Source of the DNA: Sphingomonas kaistensis
GTDB taxonomy: Bacteria; Pseudomonadota; Alphaproteobacteria; Sphingomonadales; Sphingomonadaceae
Length of the DNA stretch: 64,000 nucleotides
Reading direction: 5' to 3'
Assembly (NCBI RefSeq): GCF_036884275.1
Contig: NZ_CP145607.1
Coordinates: 1,599,001 to 1,663,000, forward strand
The position numbers were made by a program, and so were the translations under genes. Within the stretch, counting starts at the first letter, position 1. The number at the start of each line of letters is the position of its first letter. Below the pieces are notes generated by a model that was not told the origin of the DNA, made no database searches, and saw nothing but the letters and a program-made list of their open reading frames with translations. Positions 1-10,702 of this stretch are shown in pieces.

Positions 1-2
1 GG

Positions 3-827
3 CAAAAGACCGACGTCATCGGTATCGCCATCCCGCTCGGCCACGATCAGCGTCAGCAGATCTCCGACACCTTTTTCATGACGCTTCTGGGGCATCTCGC
101 CGACGCGCTGACCGAACGCGGCTATGATCTGCGCCTGCGGCGGGTCATTCCCGAGCGTGATGCCGATTGGCTCGACCGATTTATCGGATCGGGGATGATC
201 GATGGGATCCTGGTGATCGGCCAATCGGATCAGTTCGACCGCATCGAAGCCGTGGCCGACGGCTATCTACCAATGGTCGTGTGGGGCAATTATTCCGAAG
301 GCCAGCGTCACTGCGTCGTCGGATCGGACAACAGGCTAGGCGGCAGGCTTGCGGCCGAGCGATTGATCGCCGGGGGCGCGCGGCACATCTACTTCCTGGG
401 CGACACGTCGGCAGTCGAATTCGCCGCCCGCTATGCCGGCGCGGCTGAGGCGGCGGAACGGATGGGGGTCGCCATCACCCCGCTGATGAGCCATCTGTCC
501 AGCGATCGCCTTGAAGCCGAAGTGGCCGCCAACCTTGATCGCGATTTCGTAACTGGCGATGCGATCTTTGCGGCGACTGACAGCATCGCGATGGCTTGCC
601 TGGCACGGCTCAAGGCCAATGGCATCGTCGTGCCCGATCAGATGCCGGTGCTGGGGTTCGACGATCTTCCGTTGGCGAGCCAGACGTCGCCGCCCCTCAC
701 GACCATCCGGCAGGACATCCGCGCCGGTGCCTTCGCCATGGTCGACCTGCTCGTCCGCCGTCTTGCCGGCGAAGTTACCGAAAGCGTGGTCATGCCGCCG
801 CGCCTGATCGTCCGCGGGACGGCCTGA
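3..827 (+). CDS. LacI/GalR-family transcriptional regulator (5' end outside window)
   Basis: The frame is open from base 3, so the gene is cut by the window edge. About 274 residues of the periplasmic-binding-protein-like effector domain are visible; the N-terminal helix-turn-helix lies upstream of the window. The visible part opens with the family's first beta strand (VIGIAIPLG). It has the GDTS...R..G segment in the middle and ends with a late signature (PVLGFDDLPLA, then TTIRQD) typical of LacI repressors. Such proteins bind a sugar or similar ligand and regulate nearby catabolic genes, but the operon it controls is not visible here. The next gene downstream is an unrelated diiron-type protein 178 bp away. 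The family call is firm; the ligand is unknown. Confidence 0.9.
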   Translation, partial: QKTDVIGIAIPLGHDQRQQISDTFFMTLLGHLADALTERGYDLRLRRVIPERDADWLDRFIGSGMIDGILVIGQSDQFDRIEAVADGYLPMVVWGNYSEGQRHCVVGSDNRLGGRLAAERLIAGGARHIYFLGDTSAVEFAARYAGAAEAAERMGVAITPLMSHLSSDRLEAEVAANLDRDFVTGDAIFAATDSIAMACLARLKANGIVVPDQMPVLGFDDLPLASQTSPPLTTIRQDIRAGAFAMVDLLVRRLAGEVTESVVMPPRLIVRGTA

Positions 828-1005
828 GATTGATGGATAGCGTCCAAGTCTCGGCGGGCTGAGCTCACCCCCACGAGTTCGCCGCGAGGCGACAGCATCG
901 CGCATCGTTGCCGACACCATGGACCTTGGGCCACGCGCCGGAACAAGTCGCGCAAGAGGGCCGTTCGGGAGAGATAGACCTCTTCTATTTGCAGGCGACT
1001 CCAGC

Positions 1006-1908
1006 ATGGCTACCCGTTTCCGTTCGACCCTGTCCGGATCGCAATTTTTCAATGACGTCTTCCAGCGCGCGCTGAGCCAGTGGAATCGCGACCGGCTTGC
1101 GCCGCAGTTTCCGGGTGAGCGCGCCGCTGGACGGATCGATCGCGACGCGCGGATGATGCGGCTCGAACTCGGCTTTCTCGAGGATCTTCGGGCCGAGGTG
1201 ATGGACGAAGCCGCCACGGCGCCGACCGATGCCGACGGGTTCATTGAATGGTTCGAAGCGCTCGAAGAGCAAGGTCCCGGGCAGCATGATCGCCTGTTCG
1301 ATTGGCTGGAAACCGACGCCACCGTCGACGATCTCAAACTATTTCTGACGCAGGAAGCAGCGGGCGAAGCCGGGTTCGACGATCTCGTCGCGATGACCCA
1401 GGTCCGGTTACCGACGCGGCCCAAGATGGAGCTTGCTCGCAACTATTGGGACGAGATGGGGCGCGGCAATCCCAAGGGGATGCACGGCCCGATGCTCGAC
1501 TATGTGGTGGAGGCGCTGGAATTGACGCCCGCAATCGAGACCACCTGCTGGGAGAGCCTTGCGCTCGCCAATGCGATGACCGCGATGGCCTCGAACCGCA
1601 GCTATGCCTGGCATAGTGTCGGCGCGCTCGGTGCCATCGAACTGACCGCGCCGGCGCGGTCGGCGGCGGTGTCGAAGACGATGCGGCGGCTTGGCTTCGA
1701 TGCGAAGCTGCGGCGCTATTTCGATCTCCACGCCGTGCTCGACATCAAGCATAGCGAAGAATGGAACAAGGAAGCCATCCGTCCGGCGGTCGAGGATGCG
1801 GCCGAGGGCCCGGCGCGGGCGCGGGCGATGGCCGAGGGCGCGTTGATGCGCCTGAAGTGCGGCGAGCGCTGCTTTGACCGGTACCGGGAGTTGCTGGGCG
1901 TCGCCTGA
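1006..1908 (+). CDS. Iron-containing redox enzyme family protein (heme-oxygenase-like diiron fold)
   Basis: This is a 300-residue all-helical protein. I chose the ATG at 1006 (MATRFRS) over an upstream extension because homology-like sequence begins there. Candidate metal ligands lie in the pattern of heme-oxygenase-like diiron oxidases: Glu119, Asp149-Glu150 followed by His160 in a D-E-x9-H arrangement, and Asp246/His249 within DIKHSEEW. Known members of this fold (CADD, SznF, UndA) oxidise or cleave small substrates using two irons and oxygen. No substrate can be inferred here. A methyltransferase gene follows 51 bp downstream on the same strand, so the two may be co-transcribed. The fold assignment is from pattern recognition; the exact ligand set is inferred. 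Confidence 0.75.
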   Translation: MATRFRSTLSGSQFFNDVFQRALSQWNRDRLAPQFPGERAAGRIDRDARMMRLELGFLEDLRAEVMDEAATAPTDADGFIEWFEALEEQGPGQHDRLFDWLETDATVDDLKLFLTQEAAGEAGFDDLVAMTQVRLPTRPKMELARNYWDEMGRGNPKGMHGPMLDYVVEALELTPAIETTCWESLALANAMTAMASNRSYAWHSVGALGAIELTAPARSAAVSKTMRRLGFDAKLRRYFDLHAVLDIKHSEEWNKEAIRPAVEDAAEGPARARAMAEGALMRLKCGERCFDRYRELLGVA

Positions 1909-1959
1909 CCGCGGGACGGGGCGCTTGTCTTGCGGGCCGCCCCTGCTACCCGCGTGCCC

Positions 1960-2889
1960 ATGACCTTTTCCTCCGAACCGCTAGCCGCCCTGCTCCAGGA
2001 ACTCGACCAGGAGGGCTATGCCTTCACCACCGTGACGCCCGCCACCCACGCCCGCGTGCTGGCGCGGCGGCCGGGGCGGGCGGCAAGCGACCTGCGCGAC
2101 ATCTTCGGGTGGAGTATGCCGTTCACGCGCGATTTGCTGCCGGGCGATCTCTTCGATCTCCTGCGCGAAGGCGGCGCGCTGGACGAGAGCAGCGGCACCT
2201 GTCGCAGCCTGGTGCGAGTGTCGTCGCTGTCGGGACGGCTGTTCCTTCATTCGGCCTTTCCGACCGACGACGAGGACAGCGTCTTCTTCGGACCCGATAC
2301 CTATCGTTTCGCCCGTTTTGTCGAGGCCAGCGCGGAGGATCTCGAGACCCCGCGACACCTCGTCGATCTTGGCGCCGGGGCGGGGCCGGGCGGGATCAGC
2401 GCCGCCGGGCTGCTCGAGCCCGAGACGATCAGCCTGGTCGATATCAATCCCCGCGCCCTTGCGCTGGCCTGCGCCAATGCGATGGCGGCGGGGCTCGAGG
2501 TCGAGACGATCGAGGGTGGTCTCGAGCAGGTCGAGGGCGACATCGATCTCATTATCGCCAACCCGCCCTTCATCGCCGACCCCAAGGGCCGCAACTATCG
2601 CGACGGCGGCGAGATGCTGGGCGCAGGCGTGTCGCTGGACTGGGCGCGTCAGTCGCTGGGCCGGCTGGGCGAGGGCGGCACCATGCTGCTCTATACCGGC
2701 AGCCCGATCATCGCCGGCGAAGACCGCTTGCTCGGCGCTCTGTCCGAACTCGCCGACGAAGCGGGCGCGAGCCTTCGCTATGAGGAGTTGGACCCCGATA
2801 TTTTCGGCGAAGAGCTCGAGCAGCCGGTGTATGCCGACGCCGGCGCCGACCGGATCGCGGCGGTGGGAGCGATCCTTCGCAAGGAGTGA
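1960..2889 (+). CDS. Class I SAM-dependent methyltransferase (small-domain, N6/N5-Gln type motif)
   Basis: The product is 309 residues from the ATG at 1960; an upstream extension in the same frame has no family features. The SAM-binding motif I is VDLGAGAGPGG (about residues 135-145), the acidic end of strand 2 is LVDINPRA (159-166), and the catalytic NPPF motif is at 201-204. NPPF/NPPY methyltransferases modify an amide or exocyclic nitrogen, as in HemK/PrmC or rRNA guanine N2 enzymes. The N-terminal 120 residues resemble the extra domain of RlmG/RsmC-like proteins, so an RNA or protein substrate is possible, but I cannot name it. The gene ends 6 bp from the convergent glycosyltransferase. 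Confidence 0.8.
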   Translation: MTFSSEPLAALLQELDQEGYAFTTVTPATHARVLARRPGRAASDLRDIFGWSMPFTRDLLPGDLFDLLREGGALDESSGTCRSLVRVSSLSGRLFLHSAFPTDDEDSVFFGPDTYRFARFVEASAEDLETPRHLVDLGAGAGPGGISAAGLLEPETISLVDINPRALALACANAMAAGLEVETIEGGLEQVEGDIDLIIANPPFIADPKGRNYRDGGEMLGAGVSLDWARQSLGRLGEGGTMLLYTGSPIIAGEDRLLGALSELADEAGASLRYEELDPDIFGEELEQPVYADAGADRIAAVGAILRKE

Positions 2890-2895
2890 GGCCGT

Positions 2896-4008
2896 TCAGC
2901 GGCGGGCGGCGCGGTGCCTGTCGTGAACCTCGACCAGAAAGTCGCGATACTGGCGAGCGATGTTGCGCCATGAGAAGCGCTCGGCGCCCGCCGCGGCGCG
3001 AGCGAGTGCATCGGGCTTGCCCTCCTTGATGGCCTTACTGACGGCGGCGGTAATGGCGTCGCTGTCGGCGGCATCGACCAGACCGGGATAGCCATCGCCG
3101 AAGATCCAGCGGGTGACCGCATAGTCATGGGCGACGACCGGCACCCCGATGGCAAGCGCTTCGGCATAGACGTTGCCGAAGGATTCGTGGAACGTCGGGT
3201 GCAGCATGACGTCGGCGGAGCGATAGAGGTTCGGCATCTCCGCGAGAGGAAGGGTCATACGGCGGAAGCGGCCGGGCATCAGCTCTTTCCCGAGCGCATC
3301 GAATTGATCGCGCAGGGGGCCGTCACCCGCCACCACCAGCTCGGCATCGGGAATCCGCGCCACCGCCCGCATTCCGTCCAGCACCCTTTTGCTGTCGATC
3401 AGCGCGCTGACCATCAGAACGACGGGCCGGTCTTCCGGAAGTCCGAAGCGGGCCCGCACGGGTGCCCCAGGAGAAAATCGCTCTGGGTTCATGCCGTTGG
3501 GAATGAGAACGGAGGGCCAGCGAGCTTCGTTGCGCTCGAAATAGATCGGATTGGTGCAGACCAATCCGTCGCAGCGGAACAGCTTGTATTCGCTGTTTTC
3601 CGCATAAGCCGGCCAGTCGCCGTTCTGGGTGACGAACACATGCGCCGGGCGCTTGCCGCCAGGCGGCCAGCGCGTGAGCATCCAATTCACGAACGGATAG
3701 CTGCAGGTCAGGGTGATGTCGGCGTCGCGGCTTCGATAGTGGCGCAGCGCGTTCAGCACCCAAGTCGCTTCCTCGTCGATCGATTCGGAGCGAAAGGGCG
3801 GAAACTTGGGTGCTCGTTCGAAGCGTTCGCGCGGGATCAGGCCGATCCGCTGAAAGTCGTAGGGGCGATCCGGAATGGGGTCACCCGAGCCGACGAGCTT
3901 GACCTCGTCGAGGCCAAGCTTGGCGATTTCGGTCGCGACTGCTTCGAACGCGACTTCGGCGCCGCGATGAACGCGGTGCAGGCCGGGGAGGAGAAAGTGA
4001 ATCCGCAT
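2896..4008 (-). CDS. Glycosyltransferase family 4 (GT-B fold)
   Basis: The product is 370 residues starting MRIHFLLPGLH. The N-terminal strand-loop is GT4-like. The C-terminal nucleotide-sugar domain has the E-x7-E motif (HESFGNVYAEALAIGVPVV) and the preceding strand VMLHPTFHESFG. GT4 enzymes transfer sugars with retention of configuration, often building lipopolysaccharide, capsule or exopolysaccharide. It sits 8 bp downstream of a GT2 gene on the same strand and is almost certainly co-transcribed with it, so the two probably act on one glycan. No signal peptide or membrane segment is visible, in line with a cytoplasmic, membrane-associated enzyme. Confidence 0.9.
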   Translation of the reverse strand: MRIHFLLPGLHRVHRGAEVAFEAVATEIAKLGLDEVKLVGSGDPIPDRPYDFQRIGLIPRERFERAPKFPPFRSESIDEEATWVLNALRHYRSRDADITLTCSYPFVNWMLTRWPPGGKRPAHVFVTQNGDWPAYAENSEYKLFRCDGLVCTNPIYFERNEARWPSVLIPNGMNPERFSPGAPVRARFGLPEDRPVVLMVSALIDSKRVLDGMRAVARIPDAELVVAGDGPLRDQFDALGKELMPGRFRRMTLPLAEMPNLYRSADVMLHPTFHESFGNVYAEALAIGVPVVAHDYAVTRWIFGDGYPGLVDAADSDAITAAVSKAIKEGKPDALARAAAGAERFSWRNIARQYRDFLVEVHDRHRAARR

Positions 4009-4016
4009 GGGGTGGA

Positions 4017-4937
4017 TCAATGCTCTTTGCGGAAACCGGCGGCGCCGGCCATCTGGCCGATCCCGGTGGCGAAGCTCGCCACGCCATAGCGCCATTGCGG
4101 GCGATCCCCGCGCAACAGGCGTGAGACCGGCCGCAAAATCGCCCGTGCGCTGGTCTTCCCGCCGCGCAGGAACAAGCGCAGCTTTCCGGCGCCGAAGTGC
4201 GCGTTGGTGACGTACATCGAATTGCCGAGCCAGAAGCGATACAGGACGAGGTGCTTGAAGGTCGCGCGGTCGGCCGGCTCATTACCCCAAACCCCCGCAT
4301 GTTTGGCAAAGCGGATCGTGAGGCCCGCCGCATGGGCGGTGCGGTAGAACACCATGTCCTCGCCGCCTAGCTTGCCATAGCGCGGCTCGAAGCGGATCTC
4401 GGGATGGTCGCGCAGGAATTGGGCGCGGATGATGGAATTGTTGGTTGCAGCCAGATCCATCGGGGCACGATCTTCGAAGTCGAAGCGGATATCGTCGAAG
4501 AAAGGCTGGTCGGTCATCCACTTGGGTGAGCCGTCAGGCACCCGCAGGTTCATCGCTCCGGTTGCGCAATCGGCGCCGGTCGCCTCGAGTACGTCGAGAT
4601 AGGCATTGAGCCAGTCAGGCGCCGGCTCGCAATCGTCGTCGACCATCGCCACCCAGTCGGCGTCTTCGAGCGCGGTATTGACCGCCAGATTACGGGCGAT
4701 GGAGATGTTGGCCTTGCCCGACGCGCGGTAGCGGATGCCGCAATCGAAGGCGCTTTCGAAATCGGCGACCACCGCCTCGGCCCGGCGATCGGGATTGTCG
4801 TCGACCACCACCACGCCGACCCGAGCCCGCTCCCGCGAAGTCGCGGCGACCTCGACCAAAGCGTCGAGCAGGGTCCGCAGCGGATCGTTGCGTTTGTAGG
4901 TGCAGATGGCGACGATGATGCGGGGCAGGGGGGTCAT
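4017..4937 (-). CDS. Glycosyltransferase family 2 (GT-A fold)
   Basis: The product is 306 residues from the ATG at 4937 (MTPLPRIIVAICTYKR). Family-2 features are the opening IIVAICTYKRND strand, a first acidic strand VVVDDNPD, and the metal-binding DDD within WVAMVDDDCEPAPDW. A downstream GGEDMVFY segment supplies the likely catalytic acid. These enzymes transfer sugars with inversion. The gene heads a two-gene operon with the GT4 gene. Its promoter should lie between 4938 and the pnp terminator near 5018-5046. The acceptor and donor are unknown. Confidence 0.9.
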   Translation of the reverse strand: MTPLPRIIVAICTYKRNDPLRTLLDALVEVAATSRERARVGVVVVDDNPDRRAEAVVADFESAFDCGIRYRASGKANISIARNLAVNTALEDADWVAMVDDDCEPAPDWLNAYLDVLEATGADCATGAMNLRVPDGSPKWMTDQPFFDDIRFDFEDRAPMDLAATNNSIIRAQFLRDHPEIRFEPRYGKLGGEDMVFYRTAHAAGLTIRFAKHAGVWGNEPADRATFKHLVLYRFWLGNSMYVTNAHFGAGKLRLFLRGGKTSARAILRPVSRLLRGDRPQWRYGVASFATGIGQMAGAAGFRKEH

Positions 4938-5017
4938 GCGGTCCTTGTGGATGAACTTGGCGCTCGCTGCCACCTTAGCCGGGCGAAGTGAACAAATTGA
5001 TGAGGAAGGAAATGAGA

Positions 5018-5046
5018 AAAGGCCCCGCATCGCTGCGAGGCCTTTC
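5018..5046 (-). terminator. Intrinsic terminator downstream of pnp
   Basis: An inverted repeat AAAGGCC...GGCCTTT with a GC-rich inner stem and a short loop lies 25 bp beyond the pnp stop. On the minus strand it is followed by a T-rich run. It closes the rimP-to-pnp operon and separates it from the glycosyltransferase genes. Confidence 0.8.
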
Positions 5047-5070
5047 CTTTTTCAGACGAGAGCGTCCGAC

Positions 5071-7449
<2,379 letters not shown>

Positions 7450-7467
7450 TGAGTATCCTTTGTCCCG

Positions 7468-7562
7468 CCGCCGGATGCGGACGGGTTCAGCTTTGGCGGA
7501 CAAACCGGTCTGCCAGCGGCTGGGGCGTTTTCCTTGCCCCTGAACGCCCCGCCGGATGCGGA
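7468..7562 (-). promoter_or_regulatory. Structured pnp leader between rpsO and pnp
   Basis: The 161-nt rpsO-pnp spacer holds two exact 14-bp direct copies of CCGCCGGATGCGGA (plus-strand sense) at 7468-7481 and 7549-7562. Between them is a hairpin with an 8-bp stem (GGGGCGTT at 7522-7529 with AACGCCCC at 7543-7550). In E. coli the equivalent leader is a stem cut by RNase III that lets PNPase repress its own mRNA. A similar role here is inference from position and structure only. Confidence 0.45.
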
Positions 7563-7574
7563 TCGCCCATAAGC

Positions 7575-7599
7575 GAAGGGCGCCGCTGGGGCGCCCTTC
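7575..7599 (-). terminator. Hairpin after rpsO (partial terminator or processing site)
   Basis: A perfect stem GAAGGGCGCC...GGCGCCCTTC lies about 10 bp past the rpsO stop. No U-tract follows on the minus strand, so it may be an attenuator or RNase site inside the rpsO-pnp transcript rather than a full terminator. Confidence 0.5.
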
Positions 7600-7610
7600 G
7601 TATTTCGGTG

Positions 7611-7880
7611 TTACTTGCGGAGGCCGAGGCGACCGATCAGATCGGTGTAGCGCTGGGCGTCTTCCTTCTTGAGGTAGGCCAGCAGGCTACGGCGCTTGTT
7701 GACCATCATCAGCAGCCCGCGGCGGCTGTGATTATCCTTGGCGTGGCCCTTGAAATGCTCGGTCAGCGTCTGGATGCGGTTGGTCAGGATAGCGACCTGG
7801 ACCTCGGGCGAACCCGTGTCGTTCTCGTCGCGGCGATATTCCTTGATCACTTCGGCTTTGCGCTCGGCGGTAATCGACAT
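7611..7880 (-). CDS. rpsO: 30S ribosomal protein S15
   Basis: The product is 89 residues, the standard S15 length. It binds 16S rRNA in the platform of the small subunit. The sequence carries the family core ([14 protein letters not shown], then [20 protein letters not shown]) and starts [15 protein letters not shown]. It lies 10 bp after truB and upstream of pnp, the classical truB-rpsO-pnp order, so it should be co-transcribed with both. Confidence 0.99.
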   Translation of the reverse strand: MSITAERKAEVIKEYRRDENDTGSPEVQVAILTNRIQTLTEHFKGHAKDNHSRRGLLMMVNKRRSLLAYLKKEDAQRYTDLIGRLGLRK

Positions 7881-7890
7881 CGTGTTACTC

Positions 7891-8787
7891 CTATTCCTGA
7901 AGGTTGAACCCGCGGACGATCCGGTCTCCTTCGATCAGCGCGACGGGGATGAGCCCGTCGACGGCGACGTGAAGACCGCTTGCCAGCGGAACCCGGGAAA
8001 GCCGCTGTCCGACACGGAGCAGGCGGGCTTCATCGGGGGTGACGGGAAAGGCCGGGATGTCGTCCAGCCCTGCTTGCAATGGCAGAAGTGCCCCGTCGAG
8101 CGAGCCGCCCTTAGCGCATTCGCCAAGAAAGTCCAACGATATCGCCTGGGCAAGCGTGAACGGCCCGGCCTTGGTCCGCCGCAGCATGGTGACATGGCCG
8201 ACGGTGCCCAGCGCCAGCGCGAGGTCGCGGGCGAGGCTGCGGATATAGGTGCCTTTCGAGACGGTAGCGGAGAGGGTGATCTCCTCCAGCGGGCCATCCT
8301 CGCCGCCGACCCGCTCAAGCGTATGGATGGTGACGTCGCGGCTCTTGAGTTCGACTTCCTCCCCGGCGCGGGCGAGGTCATAGGCGCGGTGGCCATCGAT
8401 CTTGAGGGCCGAATAAGCCGGCGGAACCTGGCTGATCGGGCCGGTGAAGGCCGGGAGGGCGGCGTCTACCTCGGCGAGCGTCGGGCGATGGGGGCTGGAC
8501 GCGATTTCCTTGCCTTCGAGGTCAAGCGTGTCGGTCTGGCTGCCGAAGCGGATGGTGAAGTCGTAGCTTTTCACCGCATCGAGCATGCGTCCGGCAAGCT
8601 TGGTCGCTTCGCCCAGCGCGATGGGCAGCACGCCGGTCGCGAGTGGATCGAGCGTGCCGCCGTGGCCGACCTTGGTCTTCGCCTCGCCGGCGTCACGCAG
8701 CGCACGTTTGACCGCTGTCACTCCTTGGGTGGAGCCAAGGCCGAGAGGCTTGTCGAGGACGATCCAGCCCGAAAGCGGGCGCTTCAC
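7891..8787 (-). CDS. truB: tRNA pseudouridine(55) synthase
   Basis: TruB makes pseudouridine 55 in the T-loop of tRNAs. The product is 298 residues from a GTG at 8787 ([14 protein letters not shown]). That start overlaps the tdk stop in a GTGA, so translation is probably coupled. The catalytic Asp47 lies in [13 protein letters not shown], and the downstream [17 protein letters not shown] block is typical. The open frame continues far upstream of the GTG through tdk in another frame; that extension is not coding. Followed by rpsO. Confidence 0.97.
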   Translation of the reverse strand: MKRPLSGWIVLDKPLGLGSTQGVTAVKRALRDAGEAKTKVGHGGTLDPLATGVLPIALGEATKLAGRMLDAVKSYDFTIRFGSQTDTLDLEGKEIASSPHRPTLAEVDAALPAFTGPISQVPPAYSALKIDGHRAYDLARAGEEVELKSRDVTIHTLERVGGEDGPLEEITLSATVSKGTYIRSLARDLALALGTVGHVTMLRRTKAGPFTLAQAISLDFLGECAKGGSLDGALLPLQAGLDDIPAFPVTPDEARLLRVGQRLSRVPLASGLHVAVDGLIPVALIEGDRIVRGFNLQE

Positions 8788-9395
8788 GCCGCGGGCTCGT
8801 GCGGATGGGCTTCCTCCGCCGACCGTAGCCGCGCGAAGAAATGGCGGCGGCAGAGGGCAACATAGCGGTCGTTGCCGCCGATCTCGGTCTGCAGCCCCTG
8901 CGCCACCGCGCGGCCATCGGCATCGACGCGAAGGTTCATGGTCGCCTTGCGCCCGCACTCGCAGACGGCCTTCAGTTCGACGAGGGCATCGGCCAAGGCG
9001 AGCAGCGCCGCGCTCCCGGGGAATAGCGCTCCGCGGAAATCGGTGCGCAGGCCATAGCACAGCACCGGCACGTCCATCTCGTCCGCCAGGCGGCACAATT
9101 GAAGCACTTGCGGCTCTGTCAGAAATTGCGCCTCGTCGACCAGCACACAATGGACCCGGCGACGGCTGAGTTCGGCTCCTACGGTTTCAAGCAGATCGGT
9201 GGTGCCATCGAAACTATGCGCGTCCGCCCCGATGTCCAGCCGCGAGGAGATCCGGCCCTCGCCCGCGCGGTCGTCGAGCGCGGCGGTCCACAGCATCGTT
9301 TCCATGCCGCGTTCGCGATAATTGAAATCGGCTTGCAGCAGCGTCGTCGATTTACCCGCATTCATCGCGGCATAGTAGAAATAGAGCTTGGCCAT
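8784..9395 (-). CDS. tdk: Thymidine kinase (type II, P-loop, zinc-binding)
   Basis: Phosphorylates thymidine to dTMP in the salvage pathway. The product is 203 residues from the ATG at 9395 ([16 protein letters not shown]). The P-loop is AAMNAGKS (about 9-16) and the Walker B-like segment is VLVDEAQFL. Zinc-ligand cysteines are visible as CECG and a later CRRHF. It overlaps the truB start by four bases. Its presence inside the rbfA-truB interval is unusual compared with the standard rbfA-truB adjacency. Confidence 0.95.
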   Translation of the reverse strand: MAKLYFYYAAMNAGKSTTLLQADFNYRERGMETMLWTAALDDRAGEGRISSRLDIGADAHSFDGTTDLLETVGAELSRRRVHCVLVDEAQFLTEPQVLQLCRLADEMDVPVLCYGLRTDFRGALFPGSAALLALADALVELKAVCECGRKATMNLRVDADGRAVAQGLQTEIGGNDRYVALCRRHFFARLRSAEEAHPHEPAA

Positions 9396-9407
9396 GGGCG
9401 GCCTTGT

Positions 9408-9427
9408 ACCCCGGCCGAAGCCGGGGT
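9408..9427. repeat. REP-like palindrome between small ORF and tdk
   Basis: A perfect 8-bp stem (ACCCCGGC/GCCGGGGT) closes a CGAA loop in the 37-bp gap between the Lys-rich ORF and tdk. No T-tract follows. From memory, CCCCGGC-type hairpins are widely dispersed in sphingomonad and Caulobacter intergenic DNA. I see no second copy in this window. Confidence 0.5.
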
Positions 9428-9432
9428 CCAGT

Positions 9433-9579
9433 TCACTTCTTCGCGACGGCCTTTCCGCCCTTCTTGCCAAGCTCGGCCTGCGCTGCCGACGATTTGCGGG
9501 GGTTGGATTTGCCCTCGTGGCTGGCCTTGGCGTTGGCTTTCTGCGCGGTGGCACTGCCGTGGCCTTTTTTCTCGGTCAT
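9433..9579 (-). CDS. Small Lys/Ala-rich conserved-type protein, function unknown
   Basis: A 48-residue protein starting [20 protein letters not shown]. It is strongly basic and disordered-looking, ending [11 protein letters not shown], and the KGG motif recalls stress-related KGG-type small proteins. The spacing (52 bp after GNAT, 37 bp before tdk, same strand) and an AGGAGAG-like ribosome site upstream support translation. I do not recognise its function; nucleic-acid binding would fit the composition but is speculative. Confidence 0.6.
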   Translation of the reverse strand: MTEKKGHGSATAQKANAKASHEGKSNPRKSSAAQAELGKKGGKAVAKK

Positions 9580-9631
9580 GCGTACTCTCCTCACTGTCGC
9601 AGCGTAAAACGCCGGAGCGCGCAAGGGTGCC

Positions 9632-10174
9632 TTACGGTCCTTCGCCCACCCATTCGTCGCGGAGGATCGAGAAGATCACCGTGTCCCGGACATGGCCGGT
9701 CCAGGTGATGGTGTCGGCCCGCAGCACGCCTTCGCGGACGGCGCCGAGCTTGGCCACCGCCGCCTGCGAGCGGTGGTTGCGGGCATCGACCCGGAACTCG
9801 ATCCGGCGAAACCCGCAAGCGATGGCGCGGCGGATCATCATGTCCTTGATGCGCCGATTGAAGCCCGTTCCGCGCAGGGCAGGGCGACAGTAAGTGAAGC
9901 CGATTTCCAGCACGCGATGGCGCGGGTCGATGCGCAGGAAGCTCGACATGCCAGCAAGGACGTCGCCGTCGAAGAGAACGAAGGTCTCGGCATCCCGCCG
10001 GGCGAGCAAGGCGTCGATCGTGTTGTCGAACTGGTCCGGCCCGCAATTGACGGAATAGATCGACCAGATGTCGCGGTCTTCGGCGCAGGCGCTCTTGAGT
10101 GCCGCGCGATAGTCCTCGGCGAAGGGAAGGGCGGAGCAGCCATCGCCCGTCATCGGCGCGGCCAGCTCACTCAT
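9632..10174 (-). CDS. GNAT-family N-acetyltransferase (RimJ/RimL type)
   Basis: The product is 180 residues. It has the RimJ/RimL layout: an N-terminal segment, then [20 protein letters not shown]. Next is the acetyl-CoA loop area [22 protein letters not shown], then [26 protein letters not shown], where the N-R-S-Q-A and KLGA-EG pattern is characteristic. It acetylates an amine of a protein or small molecule using acetyl-CoA. It overlaps the rbfA stop by four bases (ATGA), so it is translationally coupled to ribosome-maturation genes. That hints at, but does not prove, a ribosome-linked substrate. Confidence 0.85.
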   Translation of the reverse strand: MSELAAPMTGDGCSALPFAEDYRAALKSACAEDRDIWSIYSVNCGPDQFDNTIDALLARRDAETFVLFDGDVLAGMSSFLRIDPRHRVLEIGFTYCRPALRGTGFNRRIKDMMIRRAIACGFRRIEFRVDARNHRSQAAVAKLGAVREGVLRADTITWTGHVRDTVIFSILRDEWVGEGP

Positions 10175-10566
10175 TGCTCGTCGGAGAGATCCTGCTTGAC
10201 GTGCGGGGTGCGCAGGATCTGATCGATCTTGCCGCCTTCGTCGAAACTCTCGTCCGCCAAGAACTTGAGCTTGGCGGCATATTTAGTGTTCACCCGCCGG
10301 GCGACCTCGCCCTGGAAGAAGGCGGTGTTGGTGCGCAGCGCCTTCAGCACCACTTCCTCGTCCTGGCCGAGCAACGGCTTCACGAACACGGTGGCGTGGC
10401 GCAGGTCCGGGCTCATCCGGACTTCGGTGACGCTGACGAGATGGCTCTGCAACGTCGCATCATGGACGTCGCCACGTGCCAGCACTTCGCTCAGCACGTG
10501 GCGCACCTGCTCGCCGACTCGCAGCAAGCGGACCGAACGACCTTCCGAGGTTTCCTGTTTTCTCAA
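10171..10566 (-). CDS. rbfA: 30S ribosome-binding factor RbfA
   Basis: RbfA helps 16S rRNA 5'-end maturation and cold adaptation. The product is about 131 residues. Core sequence: [15 protein letters not shown], then [21 protein letters not shown] and [11 protein letters not shown]. No ATG is available near the family's usual start. The best candidate is a TTG at 10566 giving [12 protein letters not shown]. It lies 137 bp downstream of infB with a non-coding-looking gap. It overlaps the following GNAT gene by four bases. Confidence 0.93.
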   Translation of the reverse strand: MRKQETSEGRSVRLLRVGEQVRHVLSEVLARGDVHDATLQSHLVSVTEVRMSPDLRHATVFVKPLLGQDEEVVLKALRTNTAFFQGEVARRVNTKYAAKLKFLADESFDEGGKIDQILRTPHVKQDLSDEQ

Positions 10567-10702
10567 GCCACAATCATCCAGCCAGCAACGGGTATTAATA
10601 GCAGACAGGGCAGAAGGCACCCGCAGCCCTCGCCGAGGCACCCCCCAAAATCTGCTCCGTCGAAGAGCCGCTTGAACCGCGTCTTCTTTCGAATTTGCCT
10701 CG

